Assembly: GCF_017745215.1 (NCBI RefSeq)
Contig: NZ_JAGHZV010000003.1
Span: 186,001 to 250,000 of the forward strand
Origin: Sphingomonas sp.
GTDB lineage: Bacteria; Pseudomonadota; Alphaproteobacteria; Sphingomonadales; Sphingomonadaceae
Direction of reading: 5' to 3'
Length of the DNA: 64,000 nt
Positions within the stretch are counted from its first letter, which is position 1. Every line of letters begins with the position of its first letter. The translations under genes were made by a program, and so were the position numbers. Positions 1 to 9,006 of this stretch are shown here, piece after piece. The notes below the pieces were generated by a model. That model did not search any database. It was not told the origin of the DNA and was given only the letters and a program-made list of their open reading frames with translations.

Positions 1-1
1 G

Positions 2-748
2 CGCGGCGGCTATGTCGTGATCAACGAGGCCGGCGCCAAGCGGCTCGGCTTCGCCAGCCCGCAGGACGCGGTGGGCAAGGTGATCAAGACCGGCGTGCCC
101 GAGGAGATGGGCGGACTGATGAACCTGACGATCATCGGCGTGGTCGGCGATTCGCGCTTCCGCACCGTCTCGTCGCCGATCGAGCCGATCATGTTCCAGC
201 TCGACCGCCACAACGTGAACTGGATGCTCGCGCGCTACATCGGCGATCCCAAGACCGTGCAGGCGGGCATCGAGAAGGTTTGGCGCCGCTTCGCCCCCGA
301 CCTGCCCTTCGACGCCGACTTGGGCGACGCCGTGATCCAGCGCAGCTACGAGCGGATCGACGCGCGCGCGCAGATGTTCGCGCTGTTCGCAGGGCTTGCG
401 GTGATCATCGCCTGCCTCGGGCTGTTCGGGCTCGCGGCATTCACGGCCGAGCGGCGGACCAAGGAGATCGGCATCCGCAAGGTGCTCGGCGCGCGCACGC
501 TCGACATCGTCCGGCTGCTCGTCTGGCAATTCTCCAAGCCGGTGGTGATCGCCAATTTGATCGCCTGGCCGGTGGCCTGGTGGGTGATGCGCGACTGGCT
601 CAACACCTATGACGCGCGGATCACGCTGACGCCGGTGCCCTTCCTGCTCGCCTCGCTGCTCGCGCTGGGGATCGCGGTGGGCACGATCAGCGCACACGCC
701 TGGCGCGTGGCGCGGGCCAATCCGGTGAATGCGCTACGCTACGAATGA
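2..748 (+). CDS. ABC transporter permease, MacB/FtsX type (5' truncated by window)
   Basis: The frame is open from the first bases of the window, so this is the C-terminal ~248 residues of a longer protein. A periplasmic MacB-like stretch comes first, followed by an FtsX permease domain: a membrane helix near visible residues 120-145, the cytoplasmic loop RRTKEIGIRKVLGA that couples to the ATPase, and two more helices before the stop. The ending NPVNALRYE is typical of the efflux/lipoprotein-release permeases whose last residues read NPV..LR.E. The partner ATPase and membrane-fusion protein are not visible. The substrate is unknown. Confidence 0.88.
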   Translation, partial: RGGYVVINEAGAKRLGFASPQDAVGKVIKTGVPEEMGGLMNLTIIGVVGDSRFRTVSSPIEPIMFQLDRHNVNWMLARYIGDPKTVQAGIEKVWRRFAPDLPFDADLGDAVIQRSYERIDARAQMFALFAGLAVIIACLGLFGLAAFTAERRTKEIGIRKVLGARTLDIVRLLVWQFSKPVVIANLIAWPVAWWVMRDWLNTYDARITLTPVPFLLASLLALGIAVGTISAHAWRVARANPVNALRYE

Positions 749-801
749 AGGAAGCTCACGCAGCCGGACTTGCGATGTAGGAGTTCGGCTGCTTGGCCGG
801 G

Positions 802-823
802 GCGGCTGGAGGATTCCAGCCGC
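802..823. terminator. Hairpin between convergent genes, possible bidirectional terminator
   Basis: A perfect 9-bp stem, GCGGCTGGA / TCCAGCCGC, encloses the 4-nt loop GGAT. It lies midway between the stop of the ABC permease and the stop of the convergent rhaT. No T-run follows on either strand, so intrinsic termination is uncertain. Confidence 0.4.
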
Positions 824-865
824 TCTTCGGACGCGGCTGGGTTCGGGCCTCGAATTGGGCGCTTC

Positions 866-1924
866 CTAGACCCCCAGCGAATTGCCGTAGCCGATCACGA
901 CCGTCGCCAGCACGAGCAGGCCGACGCCGCTCCACACGGTGAGCTTCACTCCCGGCGCGGCGTCCTTCCACTCGCGGAAGGCAAAGCCCCAGATCGTCCC
1001 GAAGATGATGATCGAGGCCATGTGCAGCGTCCAGCTCGAGAAGCCGTACTTGCCCATCTGGCTCTCCCCCATGGTGTAGAAGAAGAACTGGAAATACCAG
1101 GCCGTCCCCGCGATCGCGCAGAGCAGCAGGTTGAGCCCCAGCGGCGCGCCGACCGCCTCGCCCTTGCCGAGCCATTGCCCCGCGCTGCGGTTGCGCACGA
1201 TCAGGATCGCGCACCACACCGCATTGGTGAGCAGCCCGCCGAACATCACCAGGCACAGCACCGGCAGCCCGGTCCACAAGGGGCCGGTGCCCGCGGCGGC
1301 GGAGAGCGCCTTGATCGGCTCGCCCGCCGCGAGGCCGAAGGAGAAGCACGACGACATGATGCCCGAGAAGATCGCCACCCAGATCCCCTTGCGGAAGTCG
1401 AACTCGGCGACCGCGGCGGCCTTCTGCTCGGGGCTGAGCGAGGCGTCCTTGCGCGCGCCGGCGAAGGCGACGACGACGATCCCGAGGATGGTGATCAGGA
1501 TGCCGACGAGGTTGTAGTGGCCGGTCTGGTTGCCGAGCAGCTTCTCGGCGAACTCGCCGCGGAAGATCGGCGGGATCAGCGTGCCGAACACCGTGCACAG
1601 CCCGAGCACCACGCCCATGCCGAGCGACAGCCCGAGGTAACGCATGGTGAGGCCGTAGGTGAGCCCGCCGAAGCCCCAGAGCATCCCGAACACGATCGGC
1701 CAGAGGATCGTCGAGCCCTCGGCGCGGCCGAGCACGCCGAGCAGGTCATGCGTCTGGATCGACGCGAAGAACCACGGCGCAAGCAGCCAGGAGAACAGCC
1801 CGCCGGTGAGCCAGTAGATCTCCCACGACCAGCGCTTCACCGCGCGATAGGGCACATAGAAGCTCGCGGAGGAGAGGCCTCCCAGCCAGTGGAAGAACAC
1901 GCCGATCAGCGGGTTTGGGGTCAT
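866..1924 (-). CDS. rhaT: L-rhamnose/proton symporter RhaT
   Basis: A 352-residue inner-membrane protein with about ten hydrophobic segments. The N-terminus NPLIGVFFHWLGGLSSASFY matches RhaT, where this region follows the pattern G..FH..GG...sfY.P. RhaT imports L-rhamnose with H+. It is the last gene of the minus-strand rhamnose operon, separated from the lactonase gene by ~145 bp that hold a divergent palindromic repeat. Its presence anchors the cluster's substrate as L-rhamnose rather than another sugar acid. The ATG start agrees with the usual RhaT N-terminus. Confidence 0.93.
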   Translation of the reverse strand: MTPNPLIGVFFHWLGGLSSASFYVPYRAVKRWSWEIYWLTGGLFSWLLAPWFFASIQTHDLLGVLGRAEGSTILWPIVFGMLWGFGGLTYGLTMRYLGLSLGMGVVLGLCTVFGTLIPPIFRGEFAEKLLGNQTGHYNLVGILITILGIVVVAFAGARKDASLSPEQKAAAVAEFDFRKGIWVAIFSGIMSSCFSFGLAAGEPIKALSAAAGTGPLWTGLPVLCLVMFGGLLTNAVWCAILIVRNRSAGQWLGKGEAVGAPLGLNLLLCAIAGTAWYFQFFFYTMGESQMGKYGFSSWTLHMASIIIFGTIWGFAFREWKDAAPGVKLTVWSGVGLLVLATVVIGYGNSLGV

Positions 1925-1961
1925 GGGATCCTCTCCTGGGTTTCTTCTTGTCTCAAAATAT

Positions 1962-2048
1962 CAGCCGTCACCCCCGCGAAAGCGGGGACACCGCTTCTTC
2001 TTCTGCGGTGGAAGAGCGGGATCCCCGCGTTCGCGGGGAAGACGGCTG
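1962..2048. repeat. Divergent copy of the dispersed palindromic repeat
   Basis: Bounded by CAGCCGTC and its complement GACGGCTG. The arms carry CCCCCGCGAAAGCGGGGA and CCCCGCGTTCGCGGGG, so each side can fold on itself and the whole can fold together. It differs from the 82-bp family in the core and the length (87 bp). It lies inside the rhamnose operon, between the lactonase gene and rhaT. Confidence 0.75.
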
Positions 2049-2068
2049 GAGGTGCTGGATGGTCATCC

Positions 2069-2968
2069 TCACACCTCCAGCCCGAGCCGGTAGATGCGAT
2101 TGGCGTTGCGACCGAACAGCGCGCGGCGCTCGCTCTCGGTGAAGTCGGCGACCGCGTCGGCGAGCATCGACAAGGTTGCGTCGAAGCTGCCGAACAGCCG
2201 GTCGGTCGGGAAGTCGCTCGCGATCATGCAACGGCCCGCGCCGAACAGCTCGATCGTCGCGAGCGTCCGCGCCCGCACAGCGTCGGTCGAGAGCGGGCGG
2301 AAGACGAAGCCCATGCCCGAGAGCTTGACCGCGACATTGGGCAGCACCGCGAGCCGCTTCATGCTCGCGCGCCATTCGTCCTCGCCGTCGACGCCCATGC
2401 CGCCATGGTTGACGATTACCTGGACCTCGGGATGGCGCTCGATGATCGCGGCGAGATGCGCGAACTGGCCGGGATAGGCCTGGAGGTCGAAGGACAGGCC
2501 GTGCTTGCCGAGCAGCGCGAAACCCGCTTCCCATTCGGGATCGAGCGTGACGTCGCGCGGCGTGTAGGTGCGCTTCGGATCTGCATGCCAGTTGACGATG
2601 TGCCGGATGCCGCGGACGTTGCGCCGGCGGGCATGGTCGTGGAGCAGCGTATCGACATTGGGATCGTCGAGCGCAGCGAAGGCGACGATGCCGCTCGGCA
2701 TCCCTTCGGCATCGGCGATGCCCTGGAGCCAGTCGGTCTCGGCGAGCGCGTCGGCAGCTTCGGCGCCGGCGTCGATGTGGACGCATCCCACCGGGTTCCA
2801 TGCCGCCGCCTCGCGGCGATAGTCGTCGATGCCGTAGCTCGAGGCGATCGGCTCGACGCTGCCGTTGGGCCCGTCGTCGGCGAACGGCGGCGTGAGCCAG
2901 GCATAGCGGATCGCGCCGTCCAGCTTCCACAGATGCACATGCGCGTCGACGAACGGCAGCGCGGTCAT
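2069..2968 (-). CDS. Amidohydrolase-family lactonase, probable L-rhamnono-lactonase
   Basis: A 299-residue amidohydrolase (Amidohydro_2 family, which includes L-fucono-lactonase). The N-terminal metal motif DAHVHLWK, the middle HIVNWHAD and the later VNHGG are visible. In the non-phosphorylative rhamnose pathway this family would open L-rhamnono-lactone to L-rhamnonate, between the dehydrogenase (6964-7731) and the dehydratase (4626-5810). The substrate assignment rests on context: it is 28 nt downstream of the diketo-rhamnonate branch genes and upstream of rhaT. A lactonase for another aldonolactone cannot be excluded from sequence alone. Confidence 0.82.
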   Translation of the reverse strand: MTALPFVDAHVHLWKLDGAIRYAWLTPPFADDGPNGSVEPIASSYGIDDYRREAAAWNPVGCVHIDAGAEAADALAETDWLQGIADAEGMPSGIVAFAALDDPNVDTLLHDHARRRNVRGIRHIVNWHADPKRTYTPRDVTLDPEWEAGFALLGKHGLSFDLQAYPGQFAHLAAIIERHPEVQVIVNHGGMGVDGEDEWRASMKRLAVLPNVAVKLSGMGFVFRPLSTDAVRARTLATIELFGAGRCMIASDFPTDRLFGSFDATLSMLADAVADFTESERRALFGRNANRIYRLGLEV

Positions 2969-2996
2969 GGCCCTCCCCTCTCCTGCTCCAGCCGCC

Positions 2997-3743
2997 CTAG
3001 AAGGTCGTCCTCCCGCCCGACGTGTCGAAGGTCGAAGCGGTAGTGAAGCTGCATTCCTCCGAAGCCATGAAGCACACCATTGCCACGGTCTCGCGGATGT
3101 CGCCCAACCGGCCCATCGGAATCTTCGAGAGCATATAGTCGACCTGGCTCTGCGGCAGCTGCGCGAGGATCGGGCTCTCGAAGGTCGCCGGGGTGATGGC
3201 GTTGGCGATCACGCACTTGGTCGCGAGTTCCTTGCCGAGCGACTTGGTGAAGCCGACCACCGCCGCCTTGGACGCCGAATAGGCCGAGGCGTTGGGATTG
3301 CCTTCCTTGCCCGCCACCGAGGCGACGTTGACGATCCGCCCATACCCGGCGGCGATCATCCCCGGCACCACGGCGCGGCAGCAATAAAAGAGGCCGTTCA
3401 GGTTGACGTCGATCACCTGGAGCCAGGAGTCGATCGGGTATTCATGGACCGGCGCCGTCGCTCCCGTGATGCCGGCCGAGTTCACCAGAACGTCGATCCG
3501 GCCCAGCTTCGCCAGCGTCTCCTCGGTCGCGCGCGCCACGGCACCAGGTTCGCGCACGTCAAAAGCGATGGTGTGCGCCGCGCCGACGTCGGCGCCTGCT
3601 TCGGCCAGCCACTCGGGATCGATGTCCCACAGCACGACCTGCCCGCCCTCGGCGACGATCCGTCGCGCCGTCTCTCGGCCGAGCCCCGAGGCGCCGCCGG
3701 TGACGACCGCGACGCGGCCGTCGAAACGCCCCGCGAAGCTCAT
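2997..3743 (-). CDS. SDR oxidoreductase, probable 2-keto-3-deoxy-L-rhamnonate 4-dehydrogenase (LRA5)
   Basis: A 248-residue short-chain dehydrogenase. The cofactor motif TGGASGLGRE is near residue 14, followed by NSAGITG and the catalytic YSASK. In the Sphingomonas variant of the rhamnose pathway this enzyme oxidises L-2-keto-3-deoxyrhamnonate at C4 with NAD+, giving the 2,4-diketo acid. Its ATG overlaps the stop of the FAH-family hydrolase gene by 4 nt (ATGA), which fits the two consecutive reactions. The MSFAGRFDGR start was chosen over longer upstream readings because of that overlap and the normal SDR length. Confidence 0.88.
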   Translation of the reverse strand: MSFAGRFDGRVAVVTGGASGLGRETARRIVAEGGQVVLWDIDPEWLAEAGADVGAAHTIAFDVREPGAVARATEETLAKLGRIDVLVNSAGITGATAPVHEYPIDSWLQVIDVNLNGLFYCCRAVVPGMIAAGYGRIVNVASVAGKEGNPNASAYSASKAAVVGFTKSLGKELATKCVIANAITPATFESPILAQLPQSQVDYMLSKIPMGRLGDIRETVAMVCFMASEECSFTTASTFDTSGGRTTF

Positions 3744-4615
3744 GCCACGCTCCCGCCTGTGCTCTTGGGGCTCCAGGCGACGCAGGTCTGGCGCTGCTCG
3801 CCGAGCTTTTCGATGCCGAGCGCCATCGTGTCGCCGGGCTTGAGGTACCAGGGCTCGGGCTTCTGCCCCATGCCGACGCCCGGCGGGGTGCCGGTGGTGA
3901 TGATGTCGCCCGGCTCGAGCGTCATGATCTGCGAGCAATAGGCGACGATCTCGGCGACCGGGAAGATCATCGTCCTGGTGCTGCCATCCTGGACGCGCTT
4001 GCCGTTGACTTCGAGCCACATCGACAGGTTCTGGGGGTCGCCGACCTCGTCCGCGGTCACCAGCCAGGGGCCGACGGGGCCGAACGTCGGGAAGCCCTTG
4101 CCCTTGTCCCAGGTGAGGCCGCGCTCGATCTGCCAGTGGCGCTCGGAGACGTCGTTGACCACGCAATAGCCGGCGACATGGCGGAGCGCATCGGCTTCGT
4201 CGACATAGCTCGCGGTGCTGCCGATGATCACGCCCAGCTCCACTTCCCAATCGGTCTTCCTGGAATCGCGCGGGATCGTGACGGGGTCGTTGGGACCCTG
4301 GAGGCACGAGATCCATTTGTTGAACACCACCGGCTCGGGCGGGATCGGCAGGTTCGATTCGGCCGCGTGATCGGCATAGTTGAGCCCGATCGCGATGAAC
4401 TTGCGGCTGCCCGCGACGGGAGTGCCGTAGCGGGGCGTACCCTCGACCAAGGGCAGCGTCGCCGGGTCGATCGCAGCGAGCTTCGCCAGGCCCTGGGGCG
4501 AGATCTCGGCGGCGCCGATGTCGGGGACTACGCCGGAGAGGTCGCGGATGCGGCCCTCCGCATCGAGAAGGCCGGGCTTTTCCTGTCCGCTTGCGCCGTA
4601 TCGCAGCAGCTTCAT
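3740..4615 (-). CDS. FAH-family hydrolase, probable 2,4-diketo-3-deoxy-L-rhamnonate hydrolase (LRA6)
   Basis: A 291-residue fumarylacetoacetate-hydrolase-family protein. The metal-binding stretch DWEVELGVIIG, the substrate loop FNKWISCLQGPNDPV and GDIITTGTPPGVG are all present. In the sphingomonad pathway LRA6 cleaves 2,4-diketo-3-deoxy-L-rhamnonate to pyruvate and L-lactate. It sits 10 nt after the dehydratase stop and overlaps the following SDR by ATGA, so the three are almost certainly one transcript. The lactate product explains the FMN lactate dehydrogenase at 7844-8998. Confidence 0.9.
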   Translation of the reverse strand: MKLLRYGASGQEKPGLLDAEGRIRDLSGVVPDIGAAEISPQGLAKLAAIDPATLPLVEGTPRYGTPVAGSRKFIAIGLNYADHAAESNLPIPPEPVVFNKWISCLQGPNDPVTIPRDSRKTDWEVELGVIIGSTASYVDEADALRHVAGYCVVNDVSERHWQIERGLTWDKGKGFPTFGPVGPWLVTADEVGDPQNLSMWLEVNGKRVQDGSTRTMIFPVAEIVAYCSQIMTLEPGDIITTGTPPGVGMGQKPEPWYLKPGDTMALGIEKLGEQRQTCVAWSPKSTGGSVA

Positions 4616-4625
4616 GGGGAGGTCC

Positions 4626-5810
4626 TCAGTGTGTGTAGGGTCGGTGGAGGGGAATGTCGCGGTTGAGCTCGACGCCGAAGCCGGGCTTGTCGAGCGCACT
4701 CGCGCGCAGGCGGCCCTTCTCGGGCACCGGCTCGCCGAGCAACTGCGGCGCGAACATCGGCACCACTTCGGTCGGCCCCGGATGCATCATCAGGAACTCG
4801 GCGAAGGGCGAATTGTGGCGCGTGATCACGAAATGATAGCTGTAGACCGACGAGCCGTGCGGAACGACCAGCTTGCCGCGCGCATCGGCCAGTGCCGAGA
4901 TCTTGAGCAGCTCGGTCACCCCGCCGCACCAGCCGACGTCGGGCTGGATGATGTCGCAGCAGTCCATCTCGAGCAGCATGCGGAAGCCCCAGCGCGTCGC
5001 TTCATGCTCGCCGGTGGTGACGAGCATGCCCTTGGGGACGTTGCGCTTCAGCTCGGCATAGCCCCAGTAATCGTCGGGGCTGATCGCTTCCTCGATCCAT
5101 TTGAGGCCATGCTCGTGGCAGGCGAGCGCGAGGCGTGTCGCATAGTCGACGTCGAGCGCCATCCAGCAGTCGTACATCAGCCAGAAGTCGTCGCCGCACT
5201 TCGCCCGCATGTCGGCGAGCAGCGCGACGTTCTTGTGGAGCCCCTCCAGCCCCTCGGCGGGCCCGTGGTGGAGCGGCAGCTTGCCGCCGATGAAGCCGAG
5301 TTCCTTGGCGACGTCGGGCCGCGCGCCGGTGGCGTAGAATTGCAGTTCGTCGCGCACCGCGCCGCCGAGCAGGTGATAGACCGGCTCCTGCCTGAGCTTG
5401 CCGAGCAGGTCCCAAAGCGCGAGGTCGACACCCGAGATGGCGTTCACCACCAGCCCCTTGCGGCCATAATATTGGGTCGAGAAGTACATCTGGTCCCAGA
5501 TCTTCTCGTAATCCGTGGGCGAGCGCCCCTCGAGGAAGCGCGCGAGGTGCTTCTCGACGATGTAGCAGGCGGGCTCGCCGCCGGTGGTCACCGCAAAGCC
5601 GATCGTACCGTCCTCGGCCTCGATCTCGACCACCAGCGTGCCGAGCACATTGATCCCGAAGCTCCGCCGCGAGGCGCGATATTCGGGGTATCTGGCCATC
5701 GGCGTGGCGATGTGGTCGTCGATCCAATGGCCACCGCCTTGGTCATGGTAATCGGCGCCGCCGCCGCGGACGACAAAGGCGCGGACCGCGCGGATCTTGG
5801 GCAGGCTCAT
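4626..5810 (-). CDS. rhmD: L-rhamnonate dehydratase (enolase superfamily)
   Basis: A 394-residue mandelate-racemase/enolase-superfamily protein, the usual length for L-rhamnonate dehydratase. Mg2+ ligands are recognisable in [23 protein letters not shown] and [13 protein letters not shown] later acid/base region reads [12 protein letters not shown], then [12 protein letters not shown]. The HHGPAEG and YYGRKG stretches also match rhamnonate dehydratases. It converts L-rhamnonate to 2-keto-3-deoxy-L-rhamnonate. First gene of the minus-strand operon, facing the IclR gene across a promoter region. The [12 protein letters not shown] start fits the family better than the longer open frame. Confidence 0.92.
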   Translation of the reverse strand: MSLPKIRAVRAFVVRGGGADYHDQGGGHWIDDHIATPMARYPEYRASRRSFGINVLGTLVVEIEAEDGTIGFAVTTGGEPACYIVEKHLARFLEGRSPTDYEKIWDQMYFSTQYYGRKGLVVNAISGVDLALWDLLGKLRQEPVYHLLGGAVRDELQFYATGARPDVAKELGFIGGKLPLHHGPAEGLEGLHKNVALLADMRAKCGDDFWLMYDCWMALDVDYATRLALACHEHGLKWIEEAISPDDYWGYAELKRNVPKGMLVTTGEHEATRWGFRMLLEMDCCDIIQPDVGWCGGVTELLKISALADARGKLVVPHGSSVYSYHFVITRHNSPFAEFLMMHPGPTEVVPMFAPQLLGEPVPEKGRLRASALDKPGFGVELNRDIPLHRPYTH

Positions 5811-5878
5811 CGGAAATCCCGGCTCGACGGTGACAGCGTTGGAGAGGAAGCCGCCGCACGGCGCAAGCCTGTCCATCG

Positions 5879-5987
5879 CGTACCATCATGTGGTACGAAC
5901 AGCGCGCCGCGCGGGCCAAGGCGTTTGGCGACTATGATTTCCCCCTCCTGCCCCATTGTCTGGCACGATATTCCATATTATGGGACG
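5879..5987. promoter_or_regulatory. Divergent promoter with four TGGNACG half-sites, probable IclR operator
   Basis: Between the dehydratase and the IclR gene lies a perfect inverted repeat CGTACCA-TCATG-TGGTACG (5879-5897). Two further direct copies of the right half-site follow: TGGCACG at 5961 and TGGGACG at 5981. The last two are 20 nt apart, about two helical turns. The second pair is overlaid on TTCCATATTATGGGA (5971-5985), a near-palindrome. IclR-family proteins bind such short inverted repeats; which genes respond is inference. Confidence 0.65.
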
Positions 5988-5999
5988 CAGTATTACGAG

Positions 6000-6848
6000 A
6001 TGAGACACATGCCGTCAAACGCTGATTTGACTCAAAAGCGGGAGGAGAGAGCTTCGGAGGGCCGTGCCCAGGCCGGGAGCCAGACCCTGTTGCGCGGGCT
6101 CGACGTGATCGAGGCGATGGTCGACGGGCCAGTCGCCCTCGCCGAGCTGGCCGCGCGACTCGACCTTACGCGGTCGACGACGCACCGGCTGGCGACCGCG
6201 CTGGTCGAGCGGCGCTACCTCACCTTCGTGCCGCGGCTCGGCTATCAGTTCGGGCCGAAGCTGCTCGAGCTGGGCTTCCTCGCGCAGCAGCAGACCGACG
6301 TCGTCCAGATCGCGCGCCCGCACCTCGAGGCGCTGGCGGCGAGCACCGAGGATACGGTGCACCTCGGCATCCTCGATCACGACCGCGCGCTGTATCTCGA
6401 CAAGATCGCCGGACGGCGGCGCGTCGAGATCAATAGCCGGATCGGCGACCGGCATCCGCTGACCGCCACCGGGCTCGGCAAGGCGCTCCTGCTCGACGCC
6501 GAGGCGGACCAGTGGAAGCGGCTGTTCCAGAAGGACCACGCCTCGGGCTCGCCGCCGGCGGACTATGACCAATGGGTCAATCGGATGCGCGGCTATGTGA
6601 CTGCGGGCCGGACCTACGACCTGGAGGAGAATGAGGATCTGATCCGCTGCGTCGCGGCGCCGATCCGCAACGCCTCGGGCGCGATCGTCGCCGCGATGAG
6701 CGTGTCGAGCGCGGCGCAGTACATGGCCGACGAGCGGATGGAGACGCTGACCGCCGACGTGCTGCATACGGCACGGGCGATCAGCGCGGACATGGGCTGG
6801 TCCGCCGAGACTGCACGCCAGGCGCGGCTCGGGCGGGGGCGGCGGTGA
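6000..6848 (+). CDS. IclR-family transcriptional regulator, probable rhamnose regulator
   Basis: A 282-residue protein (280 if the second ATG at 6009 is used). The N-terminal winged helix-turn-helix (SQTLLRGLDVIEAM to LDLTRSTTHRLATALVE) is followed by an effector domain with the LTATGLGKALL and VAAPIRNASGAIVAAMSVS signatures of IclR proteins. Divergent from the dehydratase operon and upstream of L-rhamnose dehydrogenase, it is the only regulator in the locus. It most likely controls both directions through the palindromes at 5879-5987, with a rhamnose metabolite as effector (inferred). IclR is less usual than AraC-type regulators for rhamnose. Confidence 0.9.
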   Translation: MRHMPSNADLTQKREERASEGRAQAGSQTLLRGLDVIEAMVDGPVALAELAARLDLTRSTTHRLATALVERRYLTFVPRLGYQFGPKLLELGFLAQQQTDVVQIARPHLEALAASTEDTVHLGILDHDRALYLDKIAGRRRVEINSRIGDRHPLTATGLGKALLLDAEADQWKRLFQKDHASGSPPADYDQWVNRMRGYVTAGRTYDLEENEDLIRCVAAPIRNASGAIVAAMSVSSAAQYMADERMETLTADVLHTARAISADMGWSAETARQARLGRGRR

Positions 6849-6867
6849 GACACCGCGCTCCTTCTTC

Positions 6868-6949
6868 CGTCATCCCGGCGAAAGCCGGGACCCAGGGTTA
6901 CGGAAGACGTCGCTCGCGGCCCTGGGTCCCGGCTTTCGCCGGGATGACG
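6868..6949. repeat. 82-bp dispersed palindromic repeat (orientation A)
   Basis: Arms CGTCATCCCGGCGAAAGCC and GGCTTTCGCCGGGATGACG are inverted copies; the core reads GACGTCGCTCGCGG. It lies between the IclR gene and L-rhamnose dehydrogenase, both on the plus strand. Confidence 0.93.
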
Positions 6950-6963
6950 GTCAAGGGAATACG

Positions 6964-7731
6964 ATGAGCGGCTTACTCCAGGACAAGGTTTTCCTGATCA
7001 CCGGCGGCTCGGCGGGCATCGGCCGCGCCGCCGCGATCGCTGCGGCACGGGCGGGCGCGAACGTGGGGATCAACTATGTCGGCGACGATGCTCCGGCGGA
7101 AAGTTGCATCGCCGAGGTCGAGGCCGCCGGCCGCAAGGGCTTCGCGTTCAAGGGCGACGTCGCGCTGCCGGAGACCGCGAGCAGCTTCATCGCTGAAGCC
7201 GTGACCAGGCTCGGCCGCGTCGACGTCTTCGTCTCGAACGCCGGCATCTGCCCCTTCCACGCCTTCCTCGACATGCCGGTCAAGACCTTCGAGCGGACGA
7301 TGCGGGTCAACCTCCACGGCGCCTACTGGATGGTCCAGGCCGCGGCGAACCAGATGGTGAAGCAGGGCGACGGCGGCGCGATCATCGCGGTCTCGTCGAT
7401 CTCGGCGCTGGTCGGCGGCGAGTACCAGACGCATTACACGCCCACCAAGGCCGGGGTGCATTCGCTGATGCAGTCGGCCGCGATCGCGCTCGGGCGGCAC
7501 GGCATCCGGTGCAATTCGGTGATGCCCGGCACGATCCTCACCGACATCAACAAGGACGACCTCGCCGACCCCGAGAAGCGCGCGCGCATGGCCGCGCGCA
7601 TCCCGCTGGGCCGGCTGGGCGAGCCAGAGGATCTCGCCGGCCCCATCGTCTTCCTCGCCTCCGATCAGGCGCGCTACGTCACCGGCGCTTCGCTGCTGGT
7701 CGACGGCGGCGCCTATGTGAATCTGCAATGA
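6964..7731 (+). CDS. L-rhamnose 1-dehydrogenase (SDR family, LRA1)
   Basis: A 255-residue short-chain dehydrogenase. TGGSAGIGRA forms the NAD(P) site near residue 13, SNAGICPF is central, AVSSISAL holds the catalytic Ser, and YTPTK is the YxxxK pair. The C-terminus ends in VTGASLLVDGG, typical of the family. It would oxidise L-rhamnopyranose to the lactone, the first step of the pathway whose later enzymes are encoded on the opposite strand. Assignment combines strong SDR features with locus context. Cofactor preference cannot be read with confidence. Confidence 0.87.
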   Translation: MSGLLQDKVFLITGGSAGIGRAAAIAAARAGANVGINYVGDDAPAESCIAEVEAAGRKGFAFKGDVALPETASSFIAEAVTRLGRVDVFVSNAGICPFHAFLDMPVKTFERTMRVNLHGAYWMVQAAANQMVKQGDGGAIIAVSSISALVGGEYQTHYTPTKAGVHSLMQSAAIALGRHGIRCNSVMPGTILTDINKDDLADPEKRARMAARIPLGRLGEPEDLAGPIVFLASDQARYVTGASLLVDGGAYVNLQ

Positions 7732-7747
7732 GCCCTTCCGCCATAGC

Positions 7748-7830
7748 CGTCATCCCGGCGAAAGCCGGGACCCAGGAGTTCCAGGCGACGTCGATCGTGG
7801 CCCTGAGCCCCGGCTTTAGCCGGGGTAACG
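7748..7830. repeat. 83-bp dispersed palindromic repeat, decayed right arm
   Basis: The left arm CGTCATCCCGGCGAAAGCC is intact. The right arm reads CCCGGCTTTAGCCGGGGTAACG, with several substitutions and an extra base. It lies between L-rhamnose dehydrogenase and the lactate dehydrogenase gene. Confidence 0.85.
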
Positions 7831-7843
7831 ATAGGGGCTGGGC

Positions 7844-8998
7844 ATGAGGAAGGCCGCATCGGTCATCGACTATCGCGAGCTGGCGCGGCGGCGGCTGCCG
7901 AAGTTCCTGTTCGAATATATCGACGGCGGCTCCTATGCCGAAGTGACGCTCAAGCGGAACATCGCTGACCTCGAGGCGGTGGTGCTGCGCCAGCGCGTGC
8001 TGCGCGACGTCTCGAAGATCGACCTGTCCACCGAGATCCTCGGCCAGCGGCTCGCGATGCCGGTGAGCCTCGGCCCGGTCGGCCTCTCGGGCATGTACGC
8101 GCGGCGCGGCGAAGTGCAGGCGGCGCGTGCGGCGCAGGCCGCGGGAGTGCAGTTCACCCTGTCGACGGTCGGCTGCTGCTCGCTCCAGGAAGTCTCGAAG
8201 GGCGCCGGCAAGCCGATCTGGTTCCAGCTCTACATCGTCAAGGATCGCGGCTTCATGCGCGAGATGATGGCGATCGCGCGCGAACTCCTCTGCCCGATCC
8301 TGTTCTTCACCGTCGACCTGCCGCTGCCCGGCTCGCGCTACCGCGACGTCCATTCGGGGCTCGCCGGCGCGCCGGGCCTGCGCGGCCAGCTCCGCCGCTT
8401 CGTCCAGGGCGCGACGCGGCCCGACTGGGCGTGGGACGTCGGGATCAACGGACGGCCGCACAACCTCGGCAACGTCGCCCCGCTGCTCGGCGCGGGCGCG
8501 TCGATGCTCGACTTTCTTGCCTGGATGGGCGGCAATTTCGACGCGACGCTGACCTGGAAGGACCTCGACTGGATCCGCGCCGAATGGCCGGGCAAGTTCG
8601 TGATCAAGGGCATCCTCGACGAAGACGACGCGCGCGAGGCAGCCAGGGCGGGGGTCGACGGCATCGTCGTCTCGAACCATGGCGGGCGCCAGCTCGACGG
8701 CGTGCTCTCTTCGGCGCGCGCGCTGCCGCGTATCGCCGATGCGGTGGCGGGCGAGCTGACGATCCTCGCCGATGGCGGCGTGCGCTCGGGGCTCGACGTG
8801 CTGCGCATGCTCGCGCTCGGGGCGGACGGCGTGCTGCTCGGCCGCGCCTGGGCCTATGCGCTGGCGGCGCGTGGGGAAGCGGGCGTGGCGCACATGCTCA
8901 AGCTGATCGAAGCCGAGATGCGCGTCGCGATGGCGCTCACCGGCTGCACGCGCATCGCCGAGATCGACCGCGCCGCACTGGCGGATGTGCCGGGCTGA
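7844..8998 (+). CDS. lldD: FMN-dependent L-lactate dehydrogenase
   Basis: A 384-residue alpha-hydroxy-acid oxidase of the LldD/glycolate oxidase family. YIDGGSYAE is near the start. The FMN site follows ([16 protein letters not shown]), and the catalytic stretch [10 protein letters not shown] contains the active-site His and substrate Arg. [20 protein letters not shown] and GRAWAYALA complete the barrel. LldD feeds electrons from L-lactate to the respiratory chain and yields pyruvate. In this locus it would consume the L-lactate released by the diketo-rhamnonate hydrolase (3740-4615), so one rhamnose would give two pyruvates. Confidence 0.92.
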   Translation: MRKAASVIDYRELARRRLPKFLFEYIDGGSYAEVTLKRNIADLEAVVLRQRVLRDVSKIDLSTEILGQRLAMPVSLGPVGLSGMYARRGEVQAARAAQAAGVQFTLSTVGCCSLQEVSKGAGKPIWFQLYIVKDRGFMREMMAIARELLCPILFFTVDLPLPGSRYRDVHSGLAGAPGLRGQLRRFVQGATRPDWAWDVGINGRPHNLGNVAPLLGAGASMLDFLAWMGGNFDATLTWKDLDWIRAEWPGKFVIKGILDEDDAREAARAGVDGIVVSNHGGRQLDGVLSSARALPRIADAVAGELTILADGGVRSGLDVLRMLALGADGVLLGRAWAYALAARGEAGVAHMLKLIEAEMRVAMALTGCTRIAEIDRAALADVPG

Positions 8999-9006
8999 CC
9001 CATATC

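Noticed and set aside
4518..5995. Very long open frames on the strand opposite the dehydratase and other genes
   Set aside because: They are frame shadows caused by high third-position GC; they show no family features, while the opposite-strand reading is a clear enzyme.
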